Below, piece by piece: positions 26,718 to 35,641 of a stretch of 64,000 bases of DNA. Made by a program: the position numbers and the translations under genes. The stretch spans positions 124,001-188,000 of the forward strand of contig JAFPXH010000009.1 in assembly GCA_017394705.1 (NCBI GenBank), read 5' to 3'. The DNA is from Paludibacteraceae bacterium (GTDB lineage Bacteria > Bacteroidota > Bacteroidia > Bacteroidales > Paludibacteraceae). The notes beneath the pieces were generated by a model. That model was not told the DNA's origin. It did no database searches and saw nothing but the letters and a program-made list of their open reading frames with translations. The first letter of the stretch is position 1. Every line of letters starts with the position of its first letter.

Positions 26718-26757
26718 CTAGTTGTCTAGTCGACTAGTTTTCTAGCAGACTAGTAAA
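26718..26757 (-). repeat. Five CTAG-based octamers between AcrA-like and AcrB-like genes
   Basis: Five 8-mers each begin with CTAG (for example CTAGTTGT and CTAGTCGA) and fill the whole spacer between the two genes. Confidence 0.85.
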
Positions 26758-27765
26758 TTATTCAACTACATTAACCTTGACGCCGTCCACGAGTTTGTGC
26801 TGGCCCGTGGTGACAAACTCGACACCCTCTTTGATTTCCGGCGCGATGATCTCTATATCCTGGTCGAAACGCTGTCCAAGTTCCACTGCTACGCGTTTGG
26901 CGCGGCCGTCCTCCACGATGAAGACATAGCGGTCGTTCGCTCCAACGAGTTTCTCCACGCTCTGGTAAGGCACTACGATAGCGTTTGCTTTGCCCAAACC
27001 GATGGTTGTCGTCACATACATACCCGGACGAAGCAGGTTCTTTCCATTCGGGATAACAATCTTGCACTGGAATGTATGAGACGAGGGATCAATCGTCGGA
27101 TAGACAACCTCCACCGTAGCGGGGAAAGTCTTGTCGGGATATATATCCGTGGTTAACGTCAGTTTCATACCCGTTTTGAAGAGCGGGAAATAGGTCTCCG
27201 GGATAGCTACGAGCGCTTTGAGTTTGTCTATCTGGGTGAGTACCAGAATCGGCTGTCCGCCATAAAGTTCGCCATCCTCATAGTTTTTTGCGGATATCAC
27301 ACCTGCAAACGGTGCCTTAACATACGTGTTGGTCTGCAAGAAATCCAACTGCTCCTTGGTCGAGTTATACTGAGTGGTGATCTGGTCGTACTGCTGCTGA
27401 GTAGCCGAACCTGTTTTTAGCAATTGCTCTATACGGTTCTTTTCGATTTCGAGATTAGCCATCGAAATCTTGGTAGTCTTGTACTGGGTCTGATCCATGC
27501 GGACGAGATCCGTACCTTTCGCAACGCGGTCGCCCACCTCACGGTAGATATGCTCGATTTTGCCCGTCAAAGACGGTGCAACGTTCTGGGTAAGATACCC
27601 TTGGAGGTTTGTTGAAACAGAAATCTCTCGCTCTATCTCACGGGGCTGGAGGATAGTAGTGCGGACCTGCTCAACGCGTTCCTCTTCCTGCGTAGCGGAT
27701 GTTTTTTTGTTGCCGCAGCCTACGAGCGCCAAGGCTGCGAGGGAGTAAATAATAATTTTTTTCAT
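26758..27765 (-). CDS. RND efflux periplasmic adaptor (AcrA-like lipoprotein)
   Basis: The 335-residue protein has lipoprotein signal A-L-V-G-C-G-N and the membrane-fusion layout. The N-terminal beta/lipoyl half ends G-D-R-V-A-K-G, a coiled-coil hairpin spans ~95-140, then V-K-A-P-F-A-G-V-I-S of the second lipoyl half, and the beta-barrel and MP domains. It bridges the pump and the outer-membrane channel. The gene lies 24 bases after tolC and 48 before the pump, both spacers being tandem arrays. Confidence 0.93.
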   Translation of the reverse strand: MKKIIIYSLAALALVGCGNKKTSATQEEERVEQVRTTILQPREIEREISVSTNLQGYLTQNVAPSLTGKIEHIYREVGDRVAKGTDLVRMDQTQYKTTKISMANLEIEKNRIEQLLKTGSATQQQYDQITTQYNSTKEQLDFLQTNTYVKAPFAGVISAKNYEDGELYGGQPILVLTQIDKLKALVAIPETYFPLFKTGMKLTLTTDIYPDKTFPATVEVVYPTIDPSSHTFQCKIVIPNGKNLLRPGMYVTTTIGLGKANAIVVPYQSVEKLVGANDRYVFIVEDGRAKRVAVELGQRFDQDIEIIAPEIKEGVEFVTTGQHKLVDGVKVNVVE

Positions 27766-27799
27766 TTGTTATTTGTCGTTTGATATTTGTCATTTATTG
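27765..27799 (-). repeat. Heptamer array between tolC-like and acrA-like genes
   Basis: Five units (TTTGTTA, TTTGTCG, TTTGATA, TTTGTCA, TTTATTG) contain the tolC-like stop codon and the upstream leader of the adaptor gene. Confidence 0.88.
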
Positions 27800-29151
27800 A
27801 GGAACTCTTCAAGTTCCGATTGTGCATTGATGAGAGAAAGCATCGCCTGTACATAGGTTGACTGCGCGTTGATAAGGTCATTGGAGGCATTTGTCAGCTC
27901 CAGGTTCGACGCGGCACCCCACTTGAATTTCTCCGTTGCGGAGTTGAAGACGCGGCGCGTTACATCTATGTTATCTTTCTCATTGAGATAGGTCTCGTAC
28001 GCGTTAGTCAGGTCAAAACAGAGCTGGCGATACTGGATCTCGAGATTGTCGGTGGTCTCAGAAAGGGTGTTCTTCGCTTCCTCCAACGCTATTTTCTTCT
28101 CCACTACTCCCGCTGCACGTTTACCGGAAGACCATAGGGGCATCTTGACTGTAAAAGCGATTGTATGCGGGGAGTTCATCATCTCAAATCCCGCCTCGCT
28201 ACCATAGTCACGATAGTTGTATTGGTACGCCAGACTGACCGTAGGCCCGTATGCCCAGCCGGCCATGTGGACGTTGCGTTTGGCGAGTTCGACCTGTTGT
28301 TGAAGGAGCTGGTAGTTGAGGTTATTCTCTATCGCAAAGTCAGCACTCAATAGATTGAGCACTCTTTCCGGAGAGAGAACCTCGTCCATATTCTCGGTGA
28401 GTATCAGTTCAGTCTCAACGGGCACATCCAGCAGCACTTTGAGACTGTTGGTAGCCAGTTCGACATTCCGTTTCTGCGCATTGATGTTATTCTTAAGAGT
28501 ATTGACACGCACGCGTATCTGGTCGGCAGAGGTCTGCTCGGCAGCACCGACGTTCACGGCGTTCTGGGTCATTTGCTCGAGGTCCTGAATATTGACGAGG
28601 CTCGAGTCTAAGAGTCCGGTGATGCTCTGTAGCGCCAAGACGGAGACGTAGGCGCTCATGACGCTGCTACGCAGTTCATTCTCGGATTTCTCAAGAGCAA
28701 TCTTCTTCATCTTTATCGCCACATTGTTGAGCAACGCTCCTACTACACCCTGTCCGTTGATACCCACAGCGGCTGTTACTCCGTATATCCACGGGGACAT
28801 AGACATAGGCTGCTGCATGCCCGGGAACAGAATCATCTTCTCCTTAAAATCTTCGTCGTACATGACGTTTTTTCCGATTGATCCGTCGAGTGAAGGCAGT
28901 AACGAAGCTATCGTCTGCCAACGCTGTGCGTAGGCTTCCTGCACAGCCAAGGAAGCATTCTTTAAGCTGCGGTTCTGCTTCACCGCGTAGTTTTGCGCCT
29001 CTTTGAGCGAGAGACTCAACACGGACGGCACGCTGTCTTGCGTGCGCTGTGCGCTACGCGTTGCCGCCATGACATGATCTTCCGCCATTACCGCTGTACT
29101 CATCACGAGCATCGCGGTCATCATTAAAATAATTTTTCTCATATATATCAT
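27790..29151 (-). CDS. TolC-family outer-membrane efflux protein
   Basis: This 453-residue protein has a signal peptide (I-I-L-M-M-T-A-M-L-V-M-S-T-A-V-M-A) and two long helical OEP repeats, with L-S-L-K-E-A-Q-N-Y-A-V-K-Q-N at the first. It forms the outer-membrane channel of the pump. ATG at 29151 overlaps the tetR stop (ATGA); an ATG three codons later at 29142 gives a cleaner signal peptide. The C-terminal F-L-N-K is encoded in a heptamer array. Confidence 0.93.
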   Translation of the reverse strand: MIYMRKIILMMTAMLVMSTAVMAEDHVMAATRSAQRTQDSVPSVLSLSLKEAQNYAVKQNRSLKNASLAVQEAYAQRWQTIASLLPSLDGSIGKNVMYDEDFKEKMILFPGMQQPMSMSPWIYGVTAAVGINGQGVVGALLNNVAIKMKKIALEKSENELRSSVMSAYVSVLALQSITGLLDSSLVNIQDLEQMTQNAVNVGAAEQTSADQIRVRVNTLKNNINAQKRNVELATNSLKVLLDVPVETELILTENMDEVLSPERVLNLLSADFAIENNLNYQLLQQQVELAKRNVHMAGWAYGPTVSLAYQYNYRDYGSEAGFEMMNSPHTIAFTVKMPLWSSGKRAAGVVEKKIALEEAKNTLSETTDNLEIQYRQLCFDLTNAYETYLNEKDNIDVTRRVFNSATEKFKWGAASNLELTNASNDLINAQSTYVQAMLSLINAQSELEEFLNK

Positions 29152-29744
29152 TTAAATAATTTCAATCCTTCTTCAGAGAGTACTCCGCGGACAAAGATAT
29201 CCATCGCAGTATGGCTCAACTGGTGCATACTATGGCCGTGGGACTCAATCACCTCAAAATCGCGAATGGCATCGCTATGAATTTTCGCAAAGAACACGGC
29301 TGTTAACTCAACATTAAGGTTCGCGCGCACGAGACCTTGTGCTACACCTAACTCGAGGTATCGCATGATATAACCCTTTTGCGTCTCAAAGCATTTCGTC
29401 TGGAAATCCGCGAATTGACGCGGGTAGTATTTCTTGAGATCATAGACCAATTGCGGCACGCGACGCACATCATTTTTCTCCGCCTCTTGGTGCGAGATAA
29501 ATTTCTTTACCAATTGTCTGAAATCACCCAAAGCCAGCAAGTCTTCCATCTTACCGGCGATATACGCAATATTAGAATTTAGCATTTGCTCTATCAAGGC
29601 ATCTTTGGATTCAAAATAGACGTAGAAAGTCTTCTTCGACATGCCCAATTCGCGGCATATATCATCGATGGAAACGCTACGAATACCTAAGCGAAAGAAC
29701 ATCTCGCCGGCCGTTTTGATAATATGGGATTGCTGATCGTTCAA
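29148..29744 (-). CDS. TetR-family transcriptional regulator of the efflux operon
   Basis: A 198-residue regulator with N-terminal HTH: I-I-K-T-A-G-E-M-F-F-R-L-G-I-R-S-V-S-I-D-D-I-C-R-E-L-G-M-S-K-K-T-F-Y-V-Y-F is the TetR signature. The C-terminal ligand domain is divergent. It is the first gene of the efflux operon and likely represses it. Start choice is difficult: the longest frame begins at a TTG that is part of the -7 box (29790-29797), so it cannot be used. TTG at 29744 leaves a ~40-base leader; TTG at 29780 is almost leaderless and would add repeat-encoded residues. Confidence 0.85.
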   Translation of the reverse strand: MNDQQSHIIKTAGEMFFRLGIRSVSIDDICRELGMSKKTFYVYFESKDALIEQMLNSNIAYIAGKMEDLLALGDFRQLVKKFISHQEAEKNDVRRVPQLVYDLKKYYPRQFADFQTKCFETQKGYIMRYLELGVAQGLVRANLNVELTAVFFAKIHSDAIRDFEVIESHGHSMHQLSHTAMDIFVRGVLSEEGLKLFK

Positions 29745-29745
29745 C

Positions 29746-29773
29746 TGGCAATTTGCGATTTGTGGTTTGTAAT
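29746..29773 (-). repeat. Heptamer array in tetR leader
   Basis: Four units in register (TGGCAAT, TTGCGAT, TTGTGGT, TTGTAAT) lie between the promoter and the likely start. Confidence 0.85.
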
Positions 29774-29789
29774 TTTTCAAAAACGGCCG

Positions 29790-29820
29790 CAAAGGTACTG
29801 CTTTTTTTTGAATTGTGCAA
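29790..29820 (-). promoter_or_regulatory. Promoter of the tetR-efflux operon
   Basis: On the minus strand TTG (29820-29818), a 20-base spacer and TACCTTTG (29797-29790). Confidence 0.8.
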
Positions 29821-29873
29821 ATATTTTGGAAACTTTTTTCACTCTAATAGTTTCCTTGTAAAGTATAAATAGC

Positions 29874-29900
29874 AAAAAAAGGGGCGCCGAAGCGTCCCTT
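29874..29900 (-). terminator. Terminator of the 1250-residue nuclease gene
   Basis: On the minus strand GGGACGC-TTCG-GCGCCCC is followed by seven T. Confidence 0.8.
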
Positions 29901-29922
29901 TTGGAAGGAAGGAGAGAACGAA

Positions 29923-32900
29923 TTAACGAACTCTTGCTCCTTGTAAATTAAACATTTGATCGCCTTTGAGTATATAGAGATGTCCGTTGATGAACACTTT
30001 GCGTGCGGCGCACTCATCTGATTCGGTAAGATCGATTGCTGTAGGTGTGCATACCGGTGCCGTAGTATAATAGACGGTAGCGGTAGTCCCCTCTTGTTGC
30101 TGATAAAGTGAGACAGGCGCATCTTGCTTCGTGAAGAACGACCAGTTGGATTTATCAGCATAATACTCTAATTGGCGATCCGTATAAGTGACAGACGTGA
30201 ATATCCATCCGCCAGTTTCGGAGTCTATAGCGTACGAGAATTTATTATCAGTTGTATTGGCACCTAACTTAATGTTATAGTACGTTTTAGTACCGCTCTC
30301 CGACTTCTCTATGTACAAATAGCCAACAGCTGTATTATTGAAGGTCAACAATTCATTATCTTTATCCACGATAATGCTCCATATAATCGAATCCGCCGGA
30401 GAAGATATTACATCTCCGTTCGCAACCACATTGGCTTTATGCAGATAGTAACCAGTGAAAGTGGCACTCATGGCAAACAAACCATCCTTCTCACCCACTA
30501 CCAGATAGTTACCGTCCGTCAACTCATCCGTAGAAGTAATTTTCTTGTAATCATCGGTCATGATAATAGAACCGCCTTCTTCCGAATGGCAGAAAACTGC
30601 ATAATAAGTTGCGTCCCCTTCCGGGATTATACCCGTAAAGTCAAGAACGGGAACGTCCGTATTATCCGCTGCATATTGATGCGAACTCCATCCCTTGAAG
30701 GTATATTTGGGACAGGGTGCATCAGGAGCCGCGACAGCCTCCATGGTCTCGCCCTTATGACCCGTGCGGATAGCGTATTCTGCACCATTATTGTAGAAGG
30801 TCACTGTGTATTCAGGTAATACAATCGGTTCGGAAGAACAGCGCGGCGAGAAGTTGGAATAGGTGGTTGTGGAACCGCCTCCTTCACCAGCTGTGATTTC
30901 CATACTGGTGAAGCATAATTGGCCCGCTTTTTCGCTTTCAGAGCCATAAGTCGCCTTATCCCCCACGGTGAATACTACTTCGGTTGCAGAGCCGGTCCAA
31001 GTGACTATTTCATCACCGGAAACCTGAGTAGCGATTGTGCCAGTAGAGGCTGTGATCGGAGCCAGACGTTTGAGTCCCTGCGTACTTATATTTAAGACAA
31101 TTTTCGTCATGGCAGTTGTGCTTGTAACAGTCAGCGAACCTTTGGCATAAATACGCAGGTCCTTGCCGGTTGCATTATATGCGGGGTCAGTAGAACCGCT
31201 ATTCTTAGCCGTCGCGAACGAGAAATCGCCCGAAATGCCACTGGTTGCAGCAAAGTCTTCCATCTTCAGCGTGACAACTTCGCTGCTACCACCACCGCCG
31301 GAAGTCTCTTTGTCGGCATAGACGGCATAGAACGTCACATCATCGGTAATGGTCTGTGCGCCAGAGAGATAAGCCGGCTCGGTGGTAAACTCACTCTCTG
31401 CCGTCCATCCCTTGAAGACGCGAGTCTCGGAGCAGTCATCAGGATTAGTTGTCGGGAGAGCTACTGTTGCACCATCTACAACACCAGGGTTGGTTGTAAA
31501 TACACTTCCGTTAGCCTTCCATGTAACGGTATGCGTGATAACAATAACCTCTTCCCAAACGGCATAGAGATCGATATTCGCAGTACCGGCGGTAATGCTC
31601 GCTCCATCCTCATAGACAACCGTTGCAGCAGAACTATTCGTATCCCATCCAAGGAAATTATGGTTCGCGTACGTGAACGTATTAGGATTAAGCGCGCGCG
31701 TGGTATTCTGAGGTATTTGCTGTACCGCAGTGGCATCCGTACCGTTATTGGCATGGAAAGTGACAGTCACTTTCGGTACAGATGTACACTCAAGCGAGTA
31801 ATTGGAATAGGTGGTAGAAGAGGCACCTCCCGTTGTTACCGTTATAGCTGTTATTCGCCACTGAGCATTGTCAGATGGTGAATGAGTAAGCGTGACGGAA
31901 TTACTGCTACCAGTCCATTCGCCATTGGAATAGGTTCCTGTATTTGCAGAAATTGTTCCGCCATAACTGCCGCTTGCCGTAGATACGACTATACTGCTTA
32001 TTGTGTTCTCTGATGTTATCGTAAGTGTGTTCTTTGGATAACAACGCACCGCCGTTCCTGACGTGTAATATTTAGGATGATTAGAACCTGCTCCTTGATC
32101 AAATGTCAGCGTACAATTATCCATAGTTACCGTAGTTACATCGGCCCCGTTGGCGTAACCTTGTTCGCTGAAGGTTATTGATTTTTCACTCGAGCCACCT
32201 CCAGCGACGGTTTCGCCATCTGCGTATACGGCATAGAATGTAGCAGGTGCAGTAATGGTCTTTGTGGACGTTGTGAAGATATCCGATGGAGCTTCATCTC
32301 CGCTGTAGTTAGGAGTAGCCGTCCATCCGACAAAGACACGAGAGGTCGAACAATCCGCAGGAGTATTGGTCGGCAATACAAGTGCTCCGTTATTCTCCAC
32401 CTTGGTCGTCTGCGTATTCTCTGCATCTATCCATGTAATGGTATGAACGGTTGTGCACTTTCCTGTCAGTTGAACGGTGCGAGCCGTAATTCCGCAACCG
32501 GTAATCGTCAGCGTAGCAGTATGATTTCCATCTGATGTCGGAGCATACGTGAGCGTTACCGAGTAACCGGCCTCAGCCTGTGCTTTGGTTACTGTGGCAG
32601 TAGCCAGCTTGAAGAAGGAAGCGTTGGTGCCGCTGATAGCCAGTGTCAAGTTGCCGTTCTCGAGGTTCTCACCTTGAATAGTAATCTGCTTGTAAACCGC
32701 ATCTGTGGTATTCGTCGCACCGCAGTCGATCGTACCGGAAGGCGAGGTGAGACGTGCAGCATTGGTGTTAGAACCATCACTAACGCCTGGTATGAAATCA
32801 TCCTCAAAGGATCCGGTAGCTACATCAAAGGAGAAAGTCTCATTGGTTTTGGTACCCCAGAGATATTCTGCCAAAATAGGATAATCGACAAATGGATTTC

Positions 32901-33675
32901 GGTTGCCCTGTTCGGACTGCATTCCGTTATTACGGTCTATCTCTTTGCGCGAAACAGGATCCATACGATGCCATTTCATAAGAAGTGCAACCGAATAGGC
33001 TGTAAATCCATAATTGGCATCGGTAGTATTATACATCTCACTGGAGATCGAAACATCGTCCTTATTCCCCTTTTTATAGCGCACGGCCATATACATGTAC
33101 ATACGCGCAAAATCGCCTTTGTATTGATCATCCGGTTCAAAGACTGTACCGATAGAAGTATAACCCGAGAAGGTTGAACTACCCGAGCGACCGGTGGCAA
33201 CATAGGAGCCGTTTTTCAATCGCGTACCGCCCTCGCATTCGCCAATAGGATTATTACCTCGCTGATTATTGACATAGCCATCTGTAGGGATAATATGTCC
33301 CAAGTCATAATAGGCTGGTTTTTTCTCATTGAACCATGATTTCGGGACCGAGTGCTCACGGTTGTAGCAAGAGCCTACATTGCTATAATTTCCGCATTGT
33401 TTTTGCCCGGGAGTCCAGAGTACATTGGAATACATATCCCATATCTTGCCAGCTTTACCGACCGAGTCTGCGGGATAGACATCAGATGTTTTGTAAGCAT
33501 CCCACAAACCATCGTATGACATACCCGTAGGACCTGCACATGTAATCGTATACAGATTATCGCGCAAGGTTGAACCGCTCTTATTATTAATAGTTGAGTA
33601 ATAAGATTGGTCTATCGCCCAAGAGGATTGCGCAAAAAGGAATAGTGCGCAGAAAAAGAAAAGACGTTTTCTCAT
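29923..33675 (-). CDS. Secreted endonuclease I-family nuclease with multiple Ig/InlB-like modules
   Basis: The 1250-residue protein has a signal peptide and then an endonuclease I (EndA/Bsn type) catalytic domain of ~280 residues. It shows the beta-beta-metal marks N-R-E-H-S-V-P-K-S-W-F and L-G-H-I-I-P-T-D-G-Y-V-N-N-Q-R-G-N-N-P-I-G-E. A choice-of-anchor-like Ig stretch follows. At least three Listeria/Bacteroides-type repeats come next (T-V-T-F-H-A-N-N-G; V-F-K-G-W-T-A; T-F-K-G-W-S), alternating with beta modules. The tail A-A-R-K-V-F-I-N-G-H-L-Y-I-L ... F-N-L-Q-G ends the protein. It probably degrades extracellular DNA. A paralogue is the next gene upstream. Confidence 0.88.
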   Translation of the reverse strand: MRKRLFFFCALFLFAQSSWAIDQSYYSTINNKSGSTLRDNLYTITCAGPTGMSYDGLWDAYKTSDVYPADSVGKAGKIWDMYSNVLWTPGQKQCGNYSNVGSCYNREHSVPKSWFNEKKPAYYDLGHIIPTDGYVNNQRGNNPIGECEGGTRLKNGSYVATGRSGSSTFSGYTSIGTVFEPDDQYKGDFARMYMYMAVRYKKGNKDDVSISSEMYNTTDANYGFTAYSVALLMKWHRMDPVSRKEIDRNNGMQSEQGNRNPFVDYPILAEYLWGTKTNETFSFDVATGSFEDDFIPGVSDGSNTNAARLTSPSGTIDCGATNTTDAVYKQITIQGENLENGNLTLAISGTNASFFKLATATVTKAQAEAGYSVTLTYAPTSDGNHTATLTITGCGITARTVQLTGKCTTVHTITWIDAENTQTTKVENNGALVLPTNTPADCSTSRVFVGWTATPNYSGDEAPSDIFTTSTKTITAPATFYAVYADGETVAGGGSSEKSITFSEQGYANGADVTTVTMDNCTLTFDQGAGSNHPKYYTSGTAVRCYPKNTLTITSENTISSIVVSTASGSYGGTISANTGTYSNGEWTGSSNSVTLTHSPSDNAQWRITAITVTTGGASSTTYSNYSLECTSVPKVTVTFHANNGTDATAVQQIPQNTTRALNPNTFTYANHNFLGWDTNSSAATVVYEDGASITAGTANIDLYAVWEEVIVITHTVTWKANGSVFTTNPGVVDGATVALPTTNPDDCSETRVFKGWTAESEFTTEPAYLSGAQTITDDVTFYAVYADKETSGGGGSSEVVTLKMEDFAATSGISGDFSFATAKNSGSTDPAYNATGKDLRIYAKGSLTVTSTTAMTKIVLNISTQGLKRLAPITASTGTIATQVSGDEIVTWTGSATEVVFTVGDKATYGSESEKAGQLCFTSMEITAGEGGGSTTTYSNFSPRCSSEPIVLPEYTVTFYNNGAEYAIRTGHKGETMEAVAAPDAPCPKYTFKGWSSHQYAADNTDVPVLDFTGIIPEGDATYYAVFCHSEEGGSIIMTDDYKKITSTDELTDGNYLVVGEKDGLFAMSATFTGYYLHKANVVANGDVISSPADSIIWSIIVDKDNELLTFNNTAVGYLYIEKSESGTKTYYNIKLGANTTDNKFSYAIDSETGGWIFTSVTYTDRQLEYYADKSNWSFFTKQDAPVSLYQQQEGTTATVYYTTAPVCTPTAIDLTESDECAARKVFINGHLYILKGDQMFNLQGARVR

Positions 33676-33723
33676 GGTATTATGTGTATTATATTTACGA
33701 TGTTATGCTTTTTAAAAGGCGTG

Positions 33724-33754
33724 CAAAGTTACAGTATTTTTTTGGAACGCGCAA
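33724..33754 (-). promoter_or_regulatory. Promoter of the 1250-residue nuclease gene
   Basis: Minus-strand TTG (33754-33752), 20-base gap and TAACTTTG (33731-33724), about 50 bases before the ATG. Confidence 0.78.
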
Positions 33755-33806
33755 ATAATTGAATGTAATTTTTGCAAAAAAATGCATTATCAAGAAAAAT
33801 AGAACA

Positions 33807-33839
33807 CAAAAAAAGCGACCCGCGTTACTGCGAGTCGCT
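33807..33839 (-). terminator. Terminator of the 569-residue nuclease gene
   Basis: On the minus strand AGCGACTCGC pairs with GCGGGTCGCT around a short loop and is followed by a run of seven T. Confidence 0.78.
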
Positions 33840-33858
33840 CAAAGAGAGGTTATTTGGT

Positions 33859-35568
33859 TTAGCGAATCTGTATGCCTTGCACGTTGAAGATCTTGTTATC
33901 CCAGAGGATATACAACTGCCCGTCAATCAACATCTTTCGCGGTGTTTGTTCGTTTGCCGGGAGGATATCTATCTCTTGAGTAGATTGACAAGACGTGATA
34001 TACCGACTATAGGAGACTCCTGCACCAGTCGCATCGATAGAGACGACAGAGAATGCCGGTCCGTACTTATCCGTTGAATTCTGCGACTCAAATCGGAGCG
34101 GACTCATTCCGCTGAGTGTAGCGGTATTGGTCCAGGTCTGGTCAGCCAAAGAGTTACTTGCGGCAGTAAGTGTACCGATGGTCCTGCTATCAGCAATGAT
34201 GTTCACCTGGTTGTAGTTTGCACCTCCGTATGAACGCATAGTCATCGTAACGGATTTGAGGCCCGAGAGGTCAATAGACGGAGATTCGAGATATTGCCCG
34301 GTACGAATGATCCAATAACTACCGCTCTTAAAGGCCATATTCGTCCATCCCGTTGAATGCTCGGCATCGAAGACATAAGTAGCAGGCGCTCCGCCGGTGA
34401 TCTCCTGTTTTGCGAAGACAGCATAATAAGTCACATCTGCTGTTACAACGGGGAAGTCCGCGGAAGTCGTATAGAGAGGCGTAGGTACATCATCCTGCGT
34501 ACCGGCTATAGGTGCATCTGTCCAGCCCATAAAGAATGAGGACTCGGTAGAGCAAGAAGTAGGTGCTTCGGGCAACGTAGGCTTGGTGTTCTCCTTGACG
34601 GAGTCTGTTTGCAACTCTTCGCCATTAGCGGACCAGGTGACACCATGTTTGATGACCACTACCGGAGTAGAACCTCCACCATCACAAGTGGGAGTCATGG
34701 AGGCCAAATCAATGGTCTGCCCTACCCGTTCTCCCCAGATATACTCTGCAAAATCCGGATAGTCGATAAAGGGATTACGGTTCTTCTGGATACCATAGAC
34801 AGCTTGATTACGATCAATCTCCTTCTGCGAAACGGGATCGTTACGATGCCACTTGAGGAAAAGATTCTTGGCGTAGTCGGTTAAATTTGTTTTGTTGGTT
34901 GTGAAGACCGCATCTCCTCCGGAAGAAGTAAAGTTTTTATCGCGGTAGCGCGCACACATGTAAAAATAGGTACGCGCGAAATCACCTTTGTACTCATCAT
35001 CCGGTTCATACACGGTTCCCGAGTAGCCAGGGAAAGTGTTTGATCCTTTTTTGCCCAAAGCATGCGGTGCAATGCCAGACTCGCCTTTATTGGTGATACC
35101 AGTCCCGCGAGGTCCATTCACTTCTCCATACGGGTCATTACCTCTGAAGTTATTAACGCGCGCGTCCGTAGGATACACATGGAAGAGGTCGGACTTCATG
35201 GGCGAACCTTCACTAAACCATGACTGCGGAATCGAGTGCTCTTTATTCCATGCATCGCACACGGCAGACTGCGATTTATTGGCATCGTCCATCGTAAACT
35301 TGCACGTAGAATACATATCCCAGACGGTATCGCCTCTAAAATCCGTTTCCTCATAATAGGGCTCCAGATTTTTATAACTAATTACTGTGTGACCTTGTAT
35401 GCGACTGAAGAGAGCATCTAATATGGCGTTGGGGGATGATTTGCCGTCTACGCCGGCATAATAGCCGTCAGGAACATGCGCCTCACCGGTAACAACATTA
35501 GCCCACGTTAGTTGGGCGAAGAAGAAGGAAAAGAAGAACGCAAGGAAAGAGAGAAAATGCTTTGGCAT
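33859..35568 (-). CDS. Secreted endonuclease I-family nuclease
   Basis: This 569-residue protein has a signal peptide (F-L-S-F-L-A-F-F-F-S-F-F-F-A-Q) and an endonuclease I domain with N-K-E-H-S-I-P-Q-S-W-F and N-N-F-R-G-N-D-P-Y-G-E. One InlB-type repeat (T-W-S-A-N-G-E-E; F-F-M-G-W-T-D) follows, then a beta-sandwich and the tail R-K-M-L-I-D-G-Q-L-Y-I-L ... F-N-V-Q-G. It is shorter but clearly paralogous to the neighbour. The ATG at 35568 is used because a longer frame to 35628 would start inside the upstream terminator. No clear -33/-7 promoter is visible, so read-through is possible. Confidence 0.88.
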   Translation of the reverse strand: MPKHFLSFLAFFFSFFFAQLTWANVVTGEAHVPDGYYAGVDGKSSPNAILDALFSRIQGHTVISYKNLEPYYEETDFRGDTVWDMYSTCKFTMDDANKSQSAVCDAWNKEHSIPQSWFSEGSPMKSDLFHVYPTDARVNNFRGNDPYGEVNGPRGTGITNKGESGIAPHALGKKGSNTFPGYSGTVYEPDDEYKGDFARTYFYMCARYRDKNFTSSGGDAVFTTNKTNLTDYAKNLFLKWHRNDPVSQKEIDRNQAVYGIQKNRNPFIDYPDFAEYIWGERVGQTIDLASMTPTCDGGGSTPVVVIKHGVTWSANGEELQTDSVKENTKPTLPEAPTSCSTESSFFMGWTDAPIAGTQDDVPTPLYTTSADFPVVTADVTYYAVFAKQEITGGAPATYVFDAEHSTGWTNMAFKSGSYWIIRTGQYLESPSIDLSGLKSVTMTMRSYGGANYNQVNIIADSRTIGTLTAASNSLADQTWTNTATLSGMSPLRFESQNSTDKYGPAFSVVSIDATGAGVSYSRYITSCQSTQEIDILPANEQTPRKMLIDGQLYILWDNKIFNVQGIQIR

Positions 35569-35591
35569 GATATATAGATTAAAGGTGTCAA

Positions 35592-35618
35592 AAATGGGGA
35601 GCACGTGGTGTGCTCCCC
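35592..35618 (-). terminator. Terminator of the OB-fold protein gene
   Basis: GGGGAGCAC pairs perfectly with GTGCTCCCC over a five-base loop, followed on the minus strand by ATTTTT. Confidence 0.85.
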
Positions 35619-35641
35619 TATTTTCCACAACTGTTAATTAA

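Noticed and set aside
29745..29792. Longer start for the TetR regulator
   Set aside because: The TTG at 29792 is part of the -7 box; residues in between are encoded by a heptamer array.
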